Positions 44,093 through 53,352 of a stretch of 64,000 nucleotides of DNA are shown in pieces. Under the pieces are notes generated by a model. The model was not told the origin of the DNA, made no database searches, and worked only from the letters and a program-made list of their open reading frames with translations. How positions within the stretch are numbered: position 1 is the stretch's first letter; each line of letters starts with the position of its first letter. The translations under genes were made by a program, and so were the position numbers. The DNA comes from UBA4744 sp963717135. Its GTDB lineage: Bacteria; Actinomycetota; Acidimicrobiia; Spongiisociales; UBA4744. The stretch lies in the NCBI GenBank assembly GCA_963717135.1, contig CAVQVN010000009.1, positions 1,054,001 through 1,118,000 on the forward strand, in the 5' to 3' direction.

Positions 44093-45979
44093 TTACAACC
44101 CCCCGCTGCTCAAGAACCAGATGACCAGACCGACCACCCCGGCGGCCAGCACCAGCGCGTAGTTCCTGACCAGACCGGTCTGCAGAGGCCGGAGACCCGC
44201 CGAGATTTGCTTCACCAGCACCCCGACTCCGTTGACGATCCCGTCGACCAGCTTGGCGTCGAAGGAGAAGGCCGCCCAGTTCGAGGCTTTCTTGCCGGGC
44301 AACACGATGGTCCGGCCGTACATTTGATCGACCCAGTAGGCGTTCTCCATGGCGAACCAGGGGCGGCGAATCCTACCCAGCAGCCGTTCGCGCCGGTCCT
44401 CCGGACCCAGATAGAGAGCGGCGGCGATGGAGATGCCGACCACTCCGGCCAGCACCGACACGCCCGCCAGGATCCACAGCAAGGCCCCTTCCGGGGCGTG
44501 AGCCAGGCTCACCCCTTCGAAGGCCGGCTCCAGGAAGTGCTCGAGCCCCAGCCGGAAGGGCGTGTTGACCAGACCGCCGACCACCGTCAGCCCGGCCAGG
44601 ACCATCAGCGGAACGGTCATCGTCAGGGGCGACTCGTGCGGATGGACCCCTTCGTCCCAGCGGGGTTTTCCGAGGAAGGTCATGATGAACATCCGGGTCA
44701 TGTAGAAGGCGGTGATCATGGCGGTGACCAGCCCGATCGCCCACAACACGTAGTAGAAGCCACCTTTTTCGAACGCGGAGCCGAGGATCTCGTCCTTCGA
44801 CCAGAACCCGGCCAGGGGAGGGATCCCGGCGATGGCGATGGTGGCGATCCCCATGGTCCAGCCGGTGACCTTCATCTTGGAGAAGAGGCCCCCCATCTTG
44901 TTCATGTCTTGCTGGCCGGCCATAGCGTGAATCACCGAACCGGCCCCGAGGAAGAGCAACGCCTTGAAGAACGCATGGGTCATGAGGTGGAACACCCCGG
45001 CCACATAGGCGGCCGACCCGACCCCGATGAACATGTAGCCGAGCTGGCTGATGGTCGAGTAGGCCAGCACCCGCTTGATGTCCCGCTGGGCGATGGCGAT
45101 GGTGGCGGCCAGCAGAGCGGTCAGCGCGCCGACCGTCGCCACCACTACTGAGGCGGTGTCCGACAGGGCGTAGATGGGCGAGGTGCGAGCCACCACGTAG
45201 ACCCCGGCGGTGACCATGGTGGCGGCATGGATCAAGGCCGAGACCGGCGTCGGGCCTTCCATGGCGTCGGGCAGCCACACATATAGAGGTATCTGGGCGG
45301 ACTTGCCGGCCGCTCCGACCAGGAACAGCAGCCCGATGGCGGTGGCGGTCCCGGCCCCCAGCAGTTCCCCCGGCTCGTGCAGCACCTGGCTGTAGGAGAG
45401 AGTGCCGAACGTCGTGAACACCAGCATCAAGGCGATCATGAAACCGAAGTCGCCGATCCGGTTGACGATGAAGGCCTTCTTGCCGGCCGCCGCCGCCGAC
45501 TCCCGCGTGAACCAGAACGAGATGAGGAGGTAAGAACAGAGCCCGACGAGTTCCCAGCCGAGGAACAGGAGTGCGAAGTTGTTGGCCAGCACCAGGGTGA
45601 GCATGGAGGTGGCGAACAGGTTCATATAGGTGAAGAACCGCCCGAACCGCTCGTCGCCGTGCATGTAGCCGACCGAGTAGATGTGGATCAGGGTGCCGAC
45701 CCCCGACACCACCAGCACCATTAGCGCCGAGAGGGGATCCCACAACAGCTCGGCCGAGGCACCGAGACCCGGGATCCAGTCGAAGAGGTGCACCGTCTCC
45801 GGATGGGCATCCCCCCGGAAGAAAGGAACGGCGGCGATCAAACCGATCACAAACGACGACCCGATCATCGCCGAAGCGATCCACCCGGCCACCGGCTCCC
45901 CGATTCGCCGCCCGAAGAAGTGCAAGAACACCGTTCCCAACGCCGGAAGAGCAATGATGAGCCAGAGGAAGTCGGTCAT
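44093..45979 (-). CDS. nuoL: NADH-quinone oxidoreductase subunit L
   Basis: 628 residues, the distal proton-channel subunit. The core is VWLPDAMEGPTPVSALIHAATMVTAGVYVVAR and GWELVGLCSYLLISFWFTRESAAAAGKKAF. The long C-terminal helix HL and last TM anchor are present (about 540-628). A 109-bp gap with heptamer arrays separates it from nuoK. Confidence 0.96.
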   Translation of the reverse strand: MTDFLWLIIALPALGTVFLHFFGRRIGEPVAGWIASAMIGSSFVIGLIAAVPFFRGDAHPETVHLFDWIPGLGASAELLWDPLSALMVLVVSGVGTLIHIYSVGYMHGDERFGRFFTYMNLFATSMLTLVLANNFALLFLGWELVGLCSYLLISFWFTRESAAAAGKKAFIVNRIGDFGFMIALMLVFTTFGTLSYSQVLHEPGELLGAGTATAIGLLFLVGAAGKSAQIPLYVWLPDAMEGPTPVSALIHAATMVTAGVYVVARTSPIYALSDTASVVVATVGALTALLAATIAIAQRDIKRVLAYSTISQLGYMFIGVGSAAYVAGVFHLMTHAFFKALLFLGAGSVIHAMAGQQDMNKMGGLFSKMKVTGWTMGIATIAIAGIPPLAGFWSKDEILGSAFEKGGFYYVLWAIGLVTAMITAFYMTRMFIMTFLGKPRWDEGVHPHESPLTMTVPLMVLAGLTVVGGLVNTPFRLGLEHFLEPAFEGVSLAHAPEGALLWILAGVSVLAGVVGISIAAALYLGPEDRRERLLGRIRRPWFAMENAYWVDQMYGRTIVLPGKKASNWAAFSFDAKLVDGIVNGVGVLVKQISAGLRPLQTGLVRNYALVLAAGVVGLVIWFLSSGGL

Positions 45980-46003
45980 CCGGCACCTCCGGCGCCGATG
46001 ACC

Positions 46004-46071
46004 GAGTACCTAGTACCTAGTACCTGGTATCCAGCAATGGTCGAGGTACTAGGTACTGAGTACTGAGTACC
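46004..46071. repeat. Heptamer array, inverted pair, between nuoK and nuoL
   Basis: A left array of GTACCTA-type units (46004-46032) faces a right array of GTACTGA-type units (46045-46071). The two are inverted repeats of each other and could form a hairpin around a 12-nt loop. Confidence 0.8.
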
Positions 46072-46088
46072 GGCGAACGTAGTGAGCC

Positions 46089-46394
46089 TCATCCCTTCAT
46101 CTCCGATAGTTCGTCGACCGAGGCGGTGGCCCGGGCCCGGAAGATCGAGACGATGATGGCCAGCCCGACGACCACCTCGGCGGCCGCCACCACCAGCACG
46201 AAGAAGACCGCGAACTGGCCGGTGAGGGTCTGCAACTCCCGCCCGACCGAAACGAAGGTCAGGTTGACGGCGTTGAGCATCAGCTCGATCGACATGAACA
46301 TGACGATGGCATTGCGCCGCACCAGCAGACCGACCGCCCCGATCACGAACAGCGCCGCAGCGAGGATCATGTACCAGTCGACGGTGACCGTCAT
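46089..46394 (-). CDS. nuoK: NADH-quinone oxidoreductase subunit K
   Basis: 101 residues, three helices, with the conserved Glu pair in FMSIELMLNAVNL and AAAEVVVGLAI. Overlaps nuoJ by 4 bp. Confidence 0.95.
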   Translation of the reverse strand: MTVTVDWYMILAAALFVIGAVGLLVRRNAIVMFMSIELMLNAVNLTFVSVGRELQTLTGQFAVFFVLVVAAAEVVVGLAIIVSIFRARATASVDELSEMKG

Positions 46395-46951
46395 GGCGTC
46401 TCCTCCTCGTCGAGCTGCCGGCCCTCGGCCGCCTGCCGCCGGCGGGGCTTGTAGTAGGCCAGCGCCAGAGCCCCGACCGAGGCAATGATCAACAGAAGCG
46501 AGGTCGCCTCGAAGGGCAACAGCCAGGTCGTGAACAGCTCGTCGCCGATCGCTTCGACGGTGCCGTTGACCTCGGGTCCGGGGACGGCGGTACCGGTAAC
46601 CCAGGTGAACCGGCCGCCGACCGCCACGAACACTCCGACCACCACCACGGAGAGGCCGACCAGGGCAACCAGGGGACGCTGGAACCGGATGGTTTCTTTC
46701 AGGTTCTCCTCTTTGTCGACCCCGATCAGCATGATCACGAATAGGAACAAAGTCATGACCGCCCCGGCGTAGACGATGATCTGCACGGCGGCCACGAAGT
46801 GGGCGGCCTGGGCCACGTACATGACTGCCAGCGAGAACAGGGTGAGCATCAGGCCCATGGCGCTGTGCACCGGGTTCTTGGCGGCCACCACGGTCAAGCC
46901 GCCCACCAGGGCCAGCGCTCCGAAGATGAAGAAAAGGATCAGCTCAGTCAT
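46391..46951 (-). CDS. nuoJ: NADH-quinone oxidoreductase subunit J
   Basis: 186 residues, five helices, with the NuoJ signature YAGAVMTLFLFVIMLIGVDKEE. Two adjacent ATGs exist; the second has better spacing to AGAGGG. Overlaps nuoI by 8 bp and nuoK by 4 bp. A 15-residue basic tail (YYKPRRRQAAEGRQLDEEETP) ends it. Confidence 0.93.
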   Translation of the reverse strand: MTELILFFIFGALALVGGLTVVAAKNPVHSAMGLMLTLFSLAVMYVAQAAHFVAAVQIIVYAGAVMTLFLFVIMLIGVDKEENLKETIRFQRPLVALVGLSVVVVGVFVAVGGRFTWVTGTAVPGPEVNGTVEAIGDELFTTWLLPFEATSLLLIIASVGALALAYYKPRRRQAAEGRQLDEEETP

Positions 46952-47597
46952 CATCACCCTCTTCCGGCGGCGGGCCGGCCTGGCCTCGCTCGGCGGGCCG
47001 CAGGCCGACTCCGGCCGACGGACTCCACCCGACAATCCCCTCGTAGGCAGCCCGGCCGGCGGGAGCCGTGGCCCGCATCCAGCCGTCGGCTTCCTTCAGT
47101 TCGTCGAGGTTGACCATCGGATCCTGTTCGCGAGTGAACATGTGGTTGGGGACACCGTCCCGGTTGACCAGCAGCTCTTTCTTGGTGTAGATGGCGTCGT
47201 CCCGGTTGGTGACCGACATCTCGAATAGGTTGGTCATGGTGATCGCCTCGGTGGGACAGGCTTCCACACACAACCCGCAGAAGATGCAGCGCAGCATGTT
47301 GATGTCGTACACGAACCCGAATCGCTCTCCGGGACTGACCGGATCGTCTATCGGGTTGTCGGCGCCCCGCACGTAGATGCAGCTGGCCGGGCAGGCGCCG
47401 GCGCACAGCTCACAGCCGATGCACTTCTCCATGCCGTCGGGATGCCGGTTGAGGACATGGCGCCCGTGGAACCGATCCGGCTTCTGCCGGGACTCTTTGG
47501 GGTACTCGGTGGTCAGCAGACCATCACCAAAGATGGTCTTGCGCATCACCCGCAGGGTGACGGCGAATCCTTTGCGGAGATCGTTGATCATGCCCAT
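46944..47597 (-). CDS. nuoI: NADH-quinone oxidoreductase subunit I (2x[4Fe-4S])
   Basis: 217 residues with two ferredoxin motifs, CIGCELCAGACP and CIFCGLCVEACP (clusters N6a/N6b). The start at 47597 follows CGGAGC; upstream sequence is heptamer repeat that happens to stay open. The C-terminus is extended by about 40 residues beyond the ferredoxin core. Confidence 0.95.
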   Translation of the reverse strand: MGMINDLRKGFAVTLRVMRKTIFGDGLLTTEYPKESRQKPDRFHGRHVLNRHPDGMEKCIGCELCAGACPASCIYVRGADNPIDDPVSPGERFGFVYDINMLRCIFCGLCVEACPTEAITMTNLFEMSVTNRDDAIYTKKELLVNRDGVPNHMFTREQDPMVNLDELKEADGWMRATAPAGRAAYEGIVGWSPSAGVGLRPAERGQAGPPPEEGDDD

Positions 47598-47763
47598 GGC
47601 AGCTCCGAGCTTCCAGCTTCCAGCTTCCAGTTTCCAGCCCGTGATCGCACGCGGAACCACGCGTTCGTCAACCACGTCTCGCGAGAGCCAACCGACTCGT
47701 CACGGGCGTCGGAGACCAGCATGTCCTCAGCTGAATGCTGGTTGCTGACGGCTGATTGCTGCT
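47598..47763. repeat. Heptamer arrays between nuoH and nuoI
   Basis: Two arrays. CTTCCAG three times plus TTTCCAG (47610-47637); and five CTGNNNN units, CTGAATG, CTGGTTG, CTGACGG, CTGATTG, CTGCTTC (47731-47765), running into the nuoH stop. About 90 bp of unrelated sequence lies between. No gene here. Confidence 0.8.
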
Positions 47764-48828
47764 TCAGCTCCATGGCACTCCAAACTGGCGGAATCCGATG
47801 ACCACGGCCGAGAGCACCAGCCAGACCAGGGCGGCCGGGATGAGGCGTTTCCAGCCGAGCTGCATCAGCTGGTCGTAGCGCAGCCGGGGCAGGGTGGCCC
47901 GGACCCACATGAAGATGAAGATGAGCAAAAAGGTCTTGATGAAGAAGTAGATGACCGGCAGCACCCAGGCGAAGAAGCCGGTCAATCCGAAGGTCGGCCC
48001 GTTCCAACCGCCCAGGAACAGGGTGGCGGCGATGGCCGACATGTTGAACATGTTGATGTATTCGGCCAGGAAAAAGCAGGCGAACCGGAATCCGGAGTAT
48101 TCGGTATGGAACCCACCGACGATCTCCTGTTCGGCCTCGACCAGATCGAAGGGGGCCCGGTTGGTCTCGGCGATGATCGAGATGAAGAAGATCACGAACG
48201 ACAGGAACAAGGGAACGATGTTCCAGCGGGGGATGATGCCTCCCCAGGTTCCCGCCTGGGAGGCCACGATCTCGGAGATGGAGAGCGTTCCGGCGTAGAA
48301 GACCACCGGCACCAGCGCCAGCCCCATGGCCGCCTCGTACGAGATGGCCTGGGCGGTGGCCCGCACCCCGCCCAGTAGCGGGTACTTCGATCCGGACGAC
48401 CAGCCGGCCAGCACCACGGCGTACACGGCCAGCGACGACATGGCCAGGATGAACAACAGCCCGACGTTCAAGTCGGTCCCCTGCATGGAGATCACCCGTT
48501 CGATTCCCCCCAGCGTCACGGTGAAGGAAGGACCGATCGGCACCACCATGAAGATCAGAAAGGCCGGAATCAGGGTCAGCACCGGGGCCAGCAGATACAT
48601 GCCGACCTCGACCTTGTTGGGGCGGATCTGCTCCTTGAAAAGCAACTTCAGACCGTCGGCCAGGGTCTGCAGGATTCCCCACGGTCCGGCCCGTTCGGGA
48701 CCGATGCGGTTCTGCATGTCGGCGACGACCTTCCGCTCGATCCAGACCAGCAGGATGGTCGCCACCATGAGGAGGGCGAACACCACCACCACTTTGACGA
48801 GCACGATGGCCACGTCCCAGATGTCCAT
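47764..48828 (-). CDS. nuoH: NADH-quinone oxidoreductase subunit H
   Basis: 354 residues, eight helices. The conserved NRIGPERAGPWGILQTLADGLKLLFKE quinone-site loop and ETNRAPFDLVEAEQEIVGGFHTEYSG are intact. It overlaps nuoG by 1 bp. Confidence 0.97.
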   Translation of the reverse strand: MDIWDVAIVLVKVVVVFALLMVATILLVWIERKVVADMQNRIGPERAGPWGILQTLADGLKLLFKEQIRPNKVEVGMYLLAPVLTLIPAFLIFMVVPIGPSFTVTLGGIERVISMQGTDLNVGLLFILAMSSLAVYAVVLAGWSSGSKYPLLGGVRATAQAISYEAAMGLALVPVVFYAGTLSISEIVASQAGTWGGIIPRWNIVPLFLSFVIFFISIIAETNRAPFDLVEAEQEIVGGFHTEYSGFRFACFFLAEYINMFNMSAIAATLFLGGWNGPTFGLTGFFAWVLPVIYFFIKTFLLIFIFMWVRATLPRLRYDQLMQLGWKRLIPAALVWLVLSAVVIGFRQFGVPWS

Positions 48829-51290
48829 CAGGCGCTCACCTCCTTGCCGGCGGTCAACTCAACGAAGAGACCGGCTCCGAGGGAAGGCGTCCACCGCTGA
48901 TTGAACGGCAGGTACACCACGCCGACCAGCAGCGAAGGATCCAATGCCGCCGGCAGCCGGACCGTGGTGTCGCCGGCGATCACCTCGACCATCGCCCCCT
49001 CCTCTACGCCCAACCGGCCAGCATCATCCGGATGCAGATAGACCGCACTGCCGGGGGCCAGTGAGCCCAGGGAAAGACTGTTGCGCACCAAGACCCCGTC
49101 GTCGTACAAGGTCCGCGCCAGATGCAAGGCGAAGCTTCCTGGTGACTGGGAACTGGGAACCGGCCGCTGGTCGGCTCCGGAGGAGTCGGGGACGTATTCG
49201 AGCGGCTGAATCGCGTCGCCGTACGGGACCACCGCCCCTTCTTTCTCGTCCCATTCGAGCAGATCCCAGCTCATCCCGGCGTAGGCCGGGGCGACGTCGC
49301 TGATCTCCTTGGAGATGGCTTCCGCCGAAGCGAATCCGAGCGGCTTGCCCATCCGCCGGGACAGATCGTCCAGGATCGTCCAGTCGGCCTGGGACTGGCC
49401 GGGGCCGGTCACGATGCGGTTGACTTTCTGGACCCGCCCCTCGAGGTTGGTGACGGTCCCCTCTTTCTCACCGAAGGCCTCCGCCGGGAGGATCACGTCG
49501 GCCAGCTCGGTCGAGTCGGTGACGAACAGGTCGATCGCCACGACGAACTCGGCTGCCTCAATGCCTCGACGCGCGGCCCGGCCGTCGGGGACGTCCCGGA
49601 CCGGATCGGCCCCGAGCAGCACGAGCGCTTTTAGGTCCCCGGTGCTGAGACCGTTGAGGATTCCCAGCGTATCGCGCCCTTCGTGGGTCGGGACCGGACC
49701 CCACACTGCTTCCAGTTGCGCCATCGCTTCGGGCTCCTCGACCGCCACCCGGCCGGGCAGCAGGTTGGGGGCCACTCCCATGTCCAGGGCCCCGAAGACG
49801 TTGGAGCGGCGGGCGAAGGGCAGCACTTTGGCGTCCGGAAGGCTGAGAGCGAAAGCCGCCACCGCTTCCGCCAATTGCGGTTGCTCGGTGAGTCCGGGGC
49901 GGCCGACGATCGCCACGACCGGGCCGTGCGAAAGGGTTTCGAGCACGGCGGCGTACTCGCCGACCCCATCGGCCAGATCGGCGAGCAGCGCCGGGCCCTC
50001 CCCCGGCCGGTAGGTCAGCTTGTGGGTGGCCCGATCATCGAGACCGGTACGCCGGGGATGCACGACCACCAGCTTGGCCCGGTGCTCCTGGACGGCGTGG
50101 CGGACCCGCAAGTAGAGCGAACCGGAATCCTCCTTGAGGTCGGGGGCCCACAGCAGAATCGTGGCGGCGGCATCGAGGTCGTTGATGGTCGCCCGGGGGG
50201 TCACCCCCACCAGGAAGCGCCCATCGAGACCGTCATCGAGCTGGGCGTCGAGGTGGTTGCTCCCGACTACGGTCCGCATGAACTTGCCAAAGGCGTAGGC
50301 GTCTTCGTTGGTGGACCGGGCGCCGCCGATGCCCCCCACCGCCTCTCCACCGTGTTCTTCGACGATCGAACCCAACCTCTCGGCCACCAGGTCGAGTGCC
50401 TCCGACCAGCCGGCTTCCCGGAATTCGCCGTCGACCTTGATCAACGGAGTGCGGAGCCGGTTCTCCGATCCAATGAACTCGAAGCCGAACCGGCATTTGT
50501 CGCTGAGCCAGCCCTGATTGGTGGCATCGTTGTCGACGCCGGTGAAGCGCAACACGTCGTTCTGGCTGGACTCGACTGAAATCCGGCAACCGACCGTGCA
50601 ATGCGAGCAGCTGCTTTCTACCTTGCGGAGATCCCACGGACGGGCCTTGAACCGGTAGGCGGTGGCGGTGAGCGCCCCCACCGGACAGATCTGCACAGTG
50701 TTCCCCGAGAAGTACGAACTGAACGGCAGATCCGGGAACGTTTCCACCGAGGTGTGGTTTCCGCGATCCTTGAACTCGATCAAAGGATCACCGGCAATCT
50801 CATCGGCGAACCGGGTGCAACGGGCGCACAGAATGCACCGCTCCCGGTCCAGAAAGACCAGATCGGAGATGGGAATCGGCTTCTCGTAATGCCGCTTCTC
50901 CTCGACGAACCGGCTCTCCCCCGGGCCGTAGGCCATAGTCTGATCCTGCAACGGACACTCGCCACCCTTGTCGCACACGGGGCAGTCGAGCGGATGGTTG
51001 ATCAACAGAAATTCGAGGATGCCCTCCTGGGCTTTCTTGGCGGTCTCGGAGGCGGTGTGCACCACCATGCCCTGGGCGGCCGGGGTAGTGCAGGAGGTGG
51101 TGAGGATGGTGCCCCGGGGGGTTTCGATTTCGACCAGGCACATCCGGCACATCCCCACTTCCTTCATGCGGGGATGCCAGCAGAAGCGGGGAATGTAGGT
51201 GCCGTGGTCCTGAGCGGCCTTGATCACCAGCTCCCCGTGAGGGACTTCGACCTCCCGGCCGTCGATGGTGATCTTGACGAGATCAGCCAA
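48828..51290 (-). CDS. nuoG: NADH-quinone oxidoreductase subunit G (NADH module, Fe-S/molybdopterin-fold)
   Basis: 820 residues from a TTG start that follows AAGGGGGG and overlaps the nuoF stop by 8 bp; the ORF extends upstream without a better start. N-terminal [2Fe-2S] cysteines C37, C48, C51, C67; then the His/Cys cluster region (CPVCDKGGECPLQDQ), two ferredoxin-type motifs (CILCARC, CPVGAL), CSHCTVGC, and a molybdopterin-oxidoreductase-fold domain to the C-terminus. A heptamer repeat tract (49142-49169) lies in frame at about residues 708-716 (PVPSSQSPG). Confidence 0.95.
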   Translation of the reverse strand: MADLVKITIDGREVEVPHGELVIKAAQDHGTYIPRFCWHPRMKEVGMCRMCLVEIETPRGTILTTSCTTPAAQGMVVHTASETAKKAQEGILEFLLINHPLDCPVCDKGGECPLQDQTMAYGPGESRFVEEKRHYEKPIPISDLVFLDRERCILCARCTRFADEIAGDPLIEFKDRGNHTSVETFPDLPFSSYFSGNTVQICPVGALTATAYRFKARPWDLRKVESSCSHCTVGCRISVESSQNDVLRFTGVDNDATNQGWLSDKCRFGFEFIGSENRLRTPLIKVDGEFREAGWSEALDLVAERLGSIVEEHGGEAVGGIGGARSTNEDAYAFGKFMRTVVGSNHLDAQLDDGLDGRFLVGVTPRATINDLDAAATILLWAPDLKEDSGSLYLRVRHAVQEHRAKLVVVHPRRTGLDDRATHKLTYRPGEGPALLADLADGVGEYAAVLETLSHGPVVAIVGRPGLTEQPQLAEAVAAFALSLPDAKVLPFARRSNVFGALDMGVAPNLLPGRVAVEEPEAMAQLEAVWGPVPTHEGRDTLGILNGLSTGDLKALVLLGADPVRDVPDGRAARRGIEAAEFVVAIDLFVTDSTELADVILPAEAFGEKEGTVTNLEGRVQKVNRIVTGPGQSQADWTILDDLSRRMGKPLGFASAEAISKEISDVAPAYAGMSWDLLEWDEKEGAVVPYGDAIQPLEYVPDSSGADQRPVPSSQSPGSFALHLARTLYDDGVLVRNSLSLGSLAPGSAVYLHPDDAGRLGVEEGAMVEVIAGDTTVRLPAALDPSLLVGVVYLPFNQRWTPSLGAGLFVELTAGKEVSA

Positions 51291-52578
51291 GAGGACACCC
51301 CCCTTGTTCGATGTGCTGAAGCAGCTCGTCCTTGAAGTACTTGGCGATCGAGGTGATCGGCGACACCGCCGATGGTCCCAACGGGCAGATGGTGGTCTGT
51401 TTGGGTGGCCAGGCAAGCCCCGGGCTGATGTTGTCCGAGACATCGAGCAACAGTTCGGCGTCGATGGGCCGGCCCGATCCCCCTTCGATCCGGCGCAGAA
51501 TCATCTCCAGCCAGGTCGTGCCCTCCCGGCAGGGGGTGCACTGCCCGCACGATTCGTGCGAGAAGAACCGCACCACCCGCTCGGCGGCCTTGACCACACA
51601 GGTGGTCTCATCCATCACCACCACGGCTCCGGAACCGAGCATCGAGCCGGCCCGGGCACAGGCTTCTTTGGTGATCTCGTGATCGAGATGATGCTCGGGA
51701 ACGAACCAGGGAGCCGAGGCCCCACCGGGAATCCACGCTTTCAAGGCCCGGTCGTCCCTGATGCCCCCGGCGACGTCGTAGATGAGCTCTCGCCAGGTGA
51801 TCCCGTGCGGCAGTTCGTAGTTGCCGGGTTCCTTCACATGCCCGGAGACGGAGAAGAGGAAGGTACCGGTGTCCTCGGCGTGCCCGAGCGCCCGGTAGTC
51901 GTCGGCGCCCATCGCCAGGATGTGCGGCAGGTTCGACACGGTCTCGACGTTGTTGACGATGGTCGGCATCATGTAGAGGCCCTTGGCCGCCGGGAAGTAG
52001 GGCGGCTTGATGCGGGGCTCGCCACGTTTGCCTTCCAGGCTGTTGATCAGGGCGGTTTCCTCACCACAGATGTAGGCGCCGCCCCCCAGGTGCACAGTTA
52101 CCTCGAGGTCGTAGCCGGTACCGAAGATTCCCTTGCCCAGGTACCCGGCGGCGTAGGCCGCGTCGATCGCCTGCTGGACCCGGCGGGCCGGTTTGGGGTA
52201 TTCGCCGCGAATGTAGATAAACGCCTCATGGACCTCGTTGGCCACCGCGGTGATGATGATGCCCTCGATCATCTGATGGGGGTCCCGCTCCAACAACTGG
52301 CGGTCCTTGAAGGTGCCCGGCTCCGACTCGTCGCCGTTGACGACCAGGTAGGAGGGCCGCGGGGGGGCCAGGAAACTCCACTTGAGACCGGCCGAGAAAG
52401 CCGCCCCACCCCGACCGAGCAGACCCGAAGATTTGACCAACTCGACGATCTCGTCGCGGGTCATGCCCATGGCCCGGCGGGCCTCGACGTAACCGCCGGT
52501 GGCTTCGTACTGTGCCATCGTGTGCGAGTCGGCCGGATGTTCGGTCATCCGGGCGAAGAGGACCTGCGGGTGGCTCAT
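51283..52578 (-). CDS. nuoF: NADH-quinone oxidoreductase subunit F (NADH/FMN-binding)
   Basis: 431 residues starting at MSHPQVL, overlapping nuoE by 4 bp; upstream frame extensions to 53232 are antisense-like. NADH-binding GRGGAAFSAGLKW, FMN loop NGDESEPGTFKDR, and [4Fe-4S] N3 ligands SCGQCTPC plus ICPLG. Confidence 0.96.
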   Translation of the reverse strand: MSHPQVLFARMTEHPADSHTMAQYEATGGYVEARRAMGMTRDEIVELVKSSGLLGRGGAAFSAGLKWSFLAPPRPSYLVVNGDESEPGTFKDRQLLERDPHQMIEGIIITAVANEVHEAFIYIRGEYPKPARRVQQAIDAAYAAGYLGKGIFGTGYDLEVTVHLGGGAYICGEETALINSLEGKRGEPRIKPPYFPAAKGLYMMPTIVNNVETVSNLPHILAMGADDYRALGHAEDTGTFLFSVSGHVKEPGNYELPHGITWRELIYDVAGGIRDDRALKAWIPGGASAPWFVPEHHLDHEITKEACARAGSMLGSGAVVVMDETTCVVKAAERVVRFFSHESCGQCTPCREGTTWLEMILRRIEGGSGRPIDAELLLDVSDNISPGLAWPPKQTTICPLGPSAVSPITSIAKYFKDELLQHIEQGGCPLG

Positions 52579-53195
52579 TCGGCCACCTCCCGCACCGTGC
52601 CGTAGGGTCCAAAGGCGGGGAACGGGCCGACCGCCCGGTCCCCCTCGGCGATTCCCCAGTCGAACGATCGGCGTCCCCCGAATCGTTTCTGCATATCGTC
52701 GGTGTTCAGTGATTCCGGCCGCTCTTCCCTCAACCAGCGGCACAGGGCCCGGGCCTGATCGGGCGTAGAACCTTCGACCAGTTCGTAATTGACCTGAACG
52801 GCGGGCGCCCCGCCGCAGGCGCCGAGGCACTCCACATGCTCGACCGAGAAGAGCCTCTCGGCATCGGTTTCGCCGTGCGGGACACCCGTTTCGTCCTCGA
52901 CGGCTTCGAGCACTTCGTCGCTGCCGAGCAGCATGCACGAGATAGAGGTGCACACCGACACCAGGTATTCGCCGAGTGGCTCGGTCTTGAACATACCGTA
53001 GAAGGTGGCCACCGATTGCACCTGCGCCGGCGAGTGTCCGGTCCAGGCGGCCACCTCCTCCATGCCCTCTTCGGTGAGGTATCCGTCTTCCTTCATGGCC
53101 AGATACAGCAGCGGCATCACCGCCGACCTCGGGTCCGGATAGCGGGAGATCAACGCTTTGGCGCGTGCCTGGGTCTCGGCAGGCCAGGAGCTCAT
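52575..53195 (-). CDS. nuoE: NADH-quinone oxidoreductase subunit E ([2Fe-2S] N1a)
   Basis: 206 residues; thioredoxin-like [2Fe-2S] ligands C82, C87, C123, C127. The C-terminal 40 residues (MQKRFGGRRSFDWGIAEGDRAVG...) are an extension beyond the usual 165-residue protein. A 157-bp gap with heptamer repeats separates it from nuoD. Confidence 0.95.
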   Translation of the reverse strand: MSSWPAETQARAKALISRYPDPRSAVMPLLYLAMKEDGYLTEEGMEEVAAWTGHSPAQVQSVATFYGMFKTEPLGEYLVSVCTSISCMLLGSDEVLEAVEDETGVPHGETDAERLFSVEHVECLGACGGAPAVQVNYELVEGSTPDQARALCRWLREERPESLNTDDMQKRFGGRRSFDWGIAEGDRAVGPFPAFGPYGTVREVAE

Positions 53196-53218
53196 GGCTC
53201 GCTCCTTCGGAGCGAGCA

Positions 53219-53335
53219 GTTGCAGGTTTCAAGTTGCAGGTTGTCCCACCCCCGCCGCCGTTGCACGGCGTCGACCCCTCCCGAGGGGAGGGGTGCCCGG
53301 AACCTGGAGCCTGAAACCTGAAACCTGAAACCGGT
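53219..53335. repeat. Heptamer arrays between nuoD and nuoE
   Basis: GTTGCAG-type units (53219-53246) and AACCTGA-type units (53301-53335, five consecutive) lie in inverted orientation to each other, with a CCCTCCC...GGGAGGGG hairpin between them. Confidence 0.8.
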
Positions 53336-53352
53336 CGAGCGCAGCGAGACCA

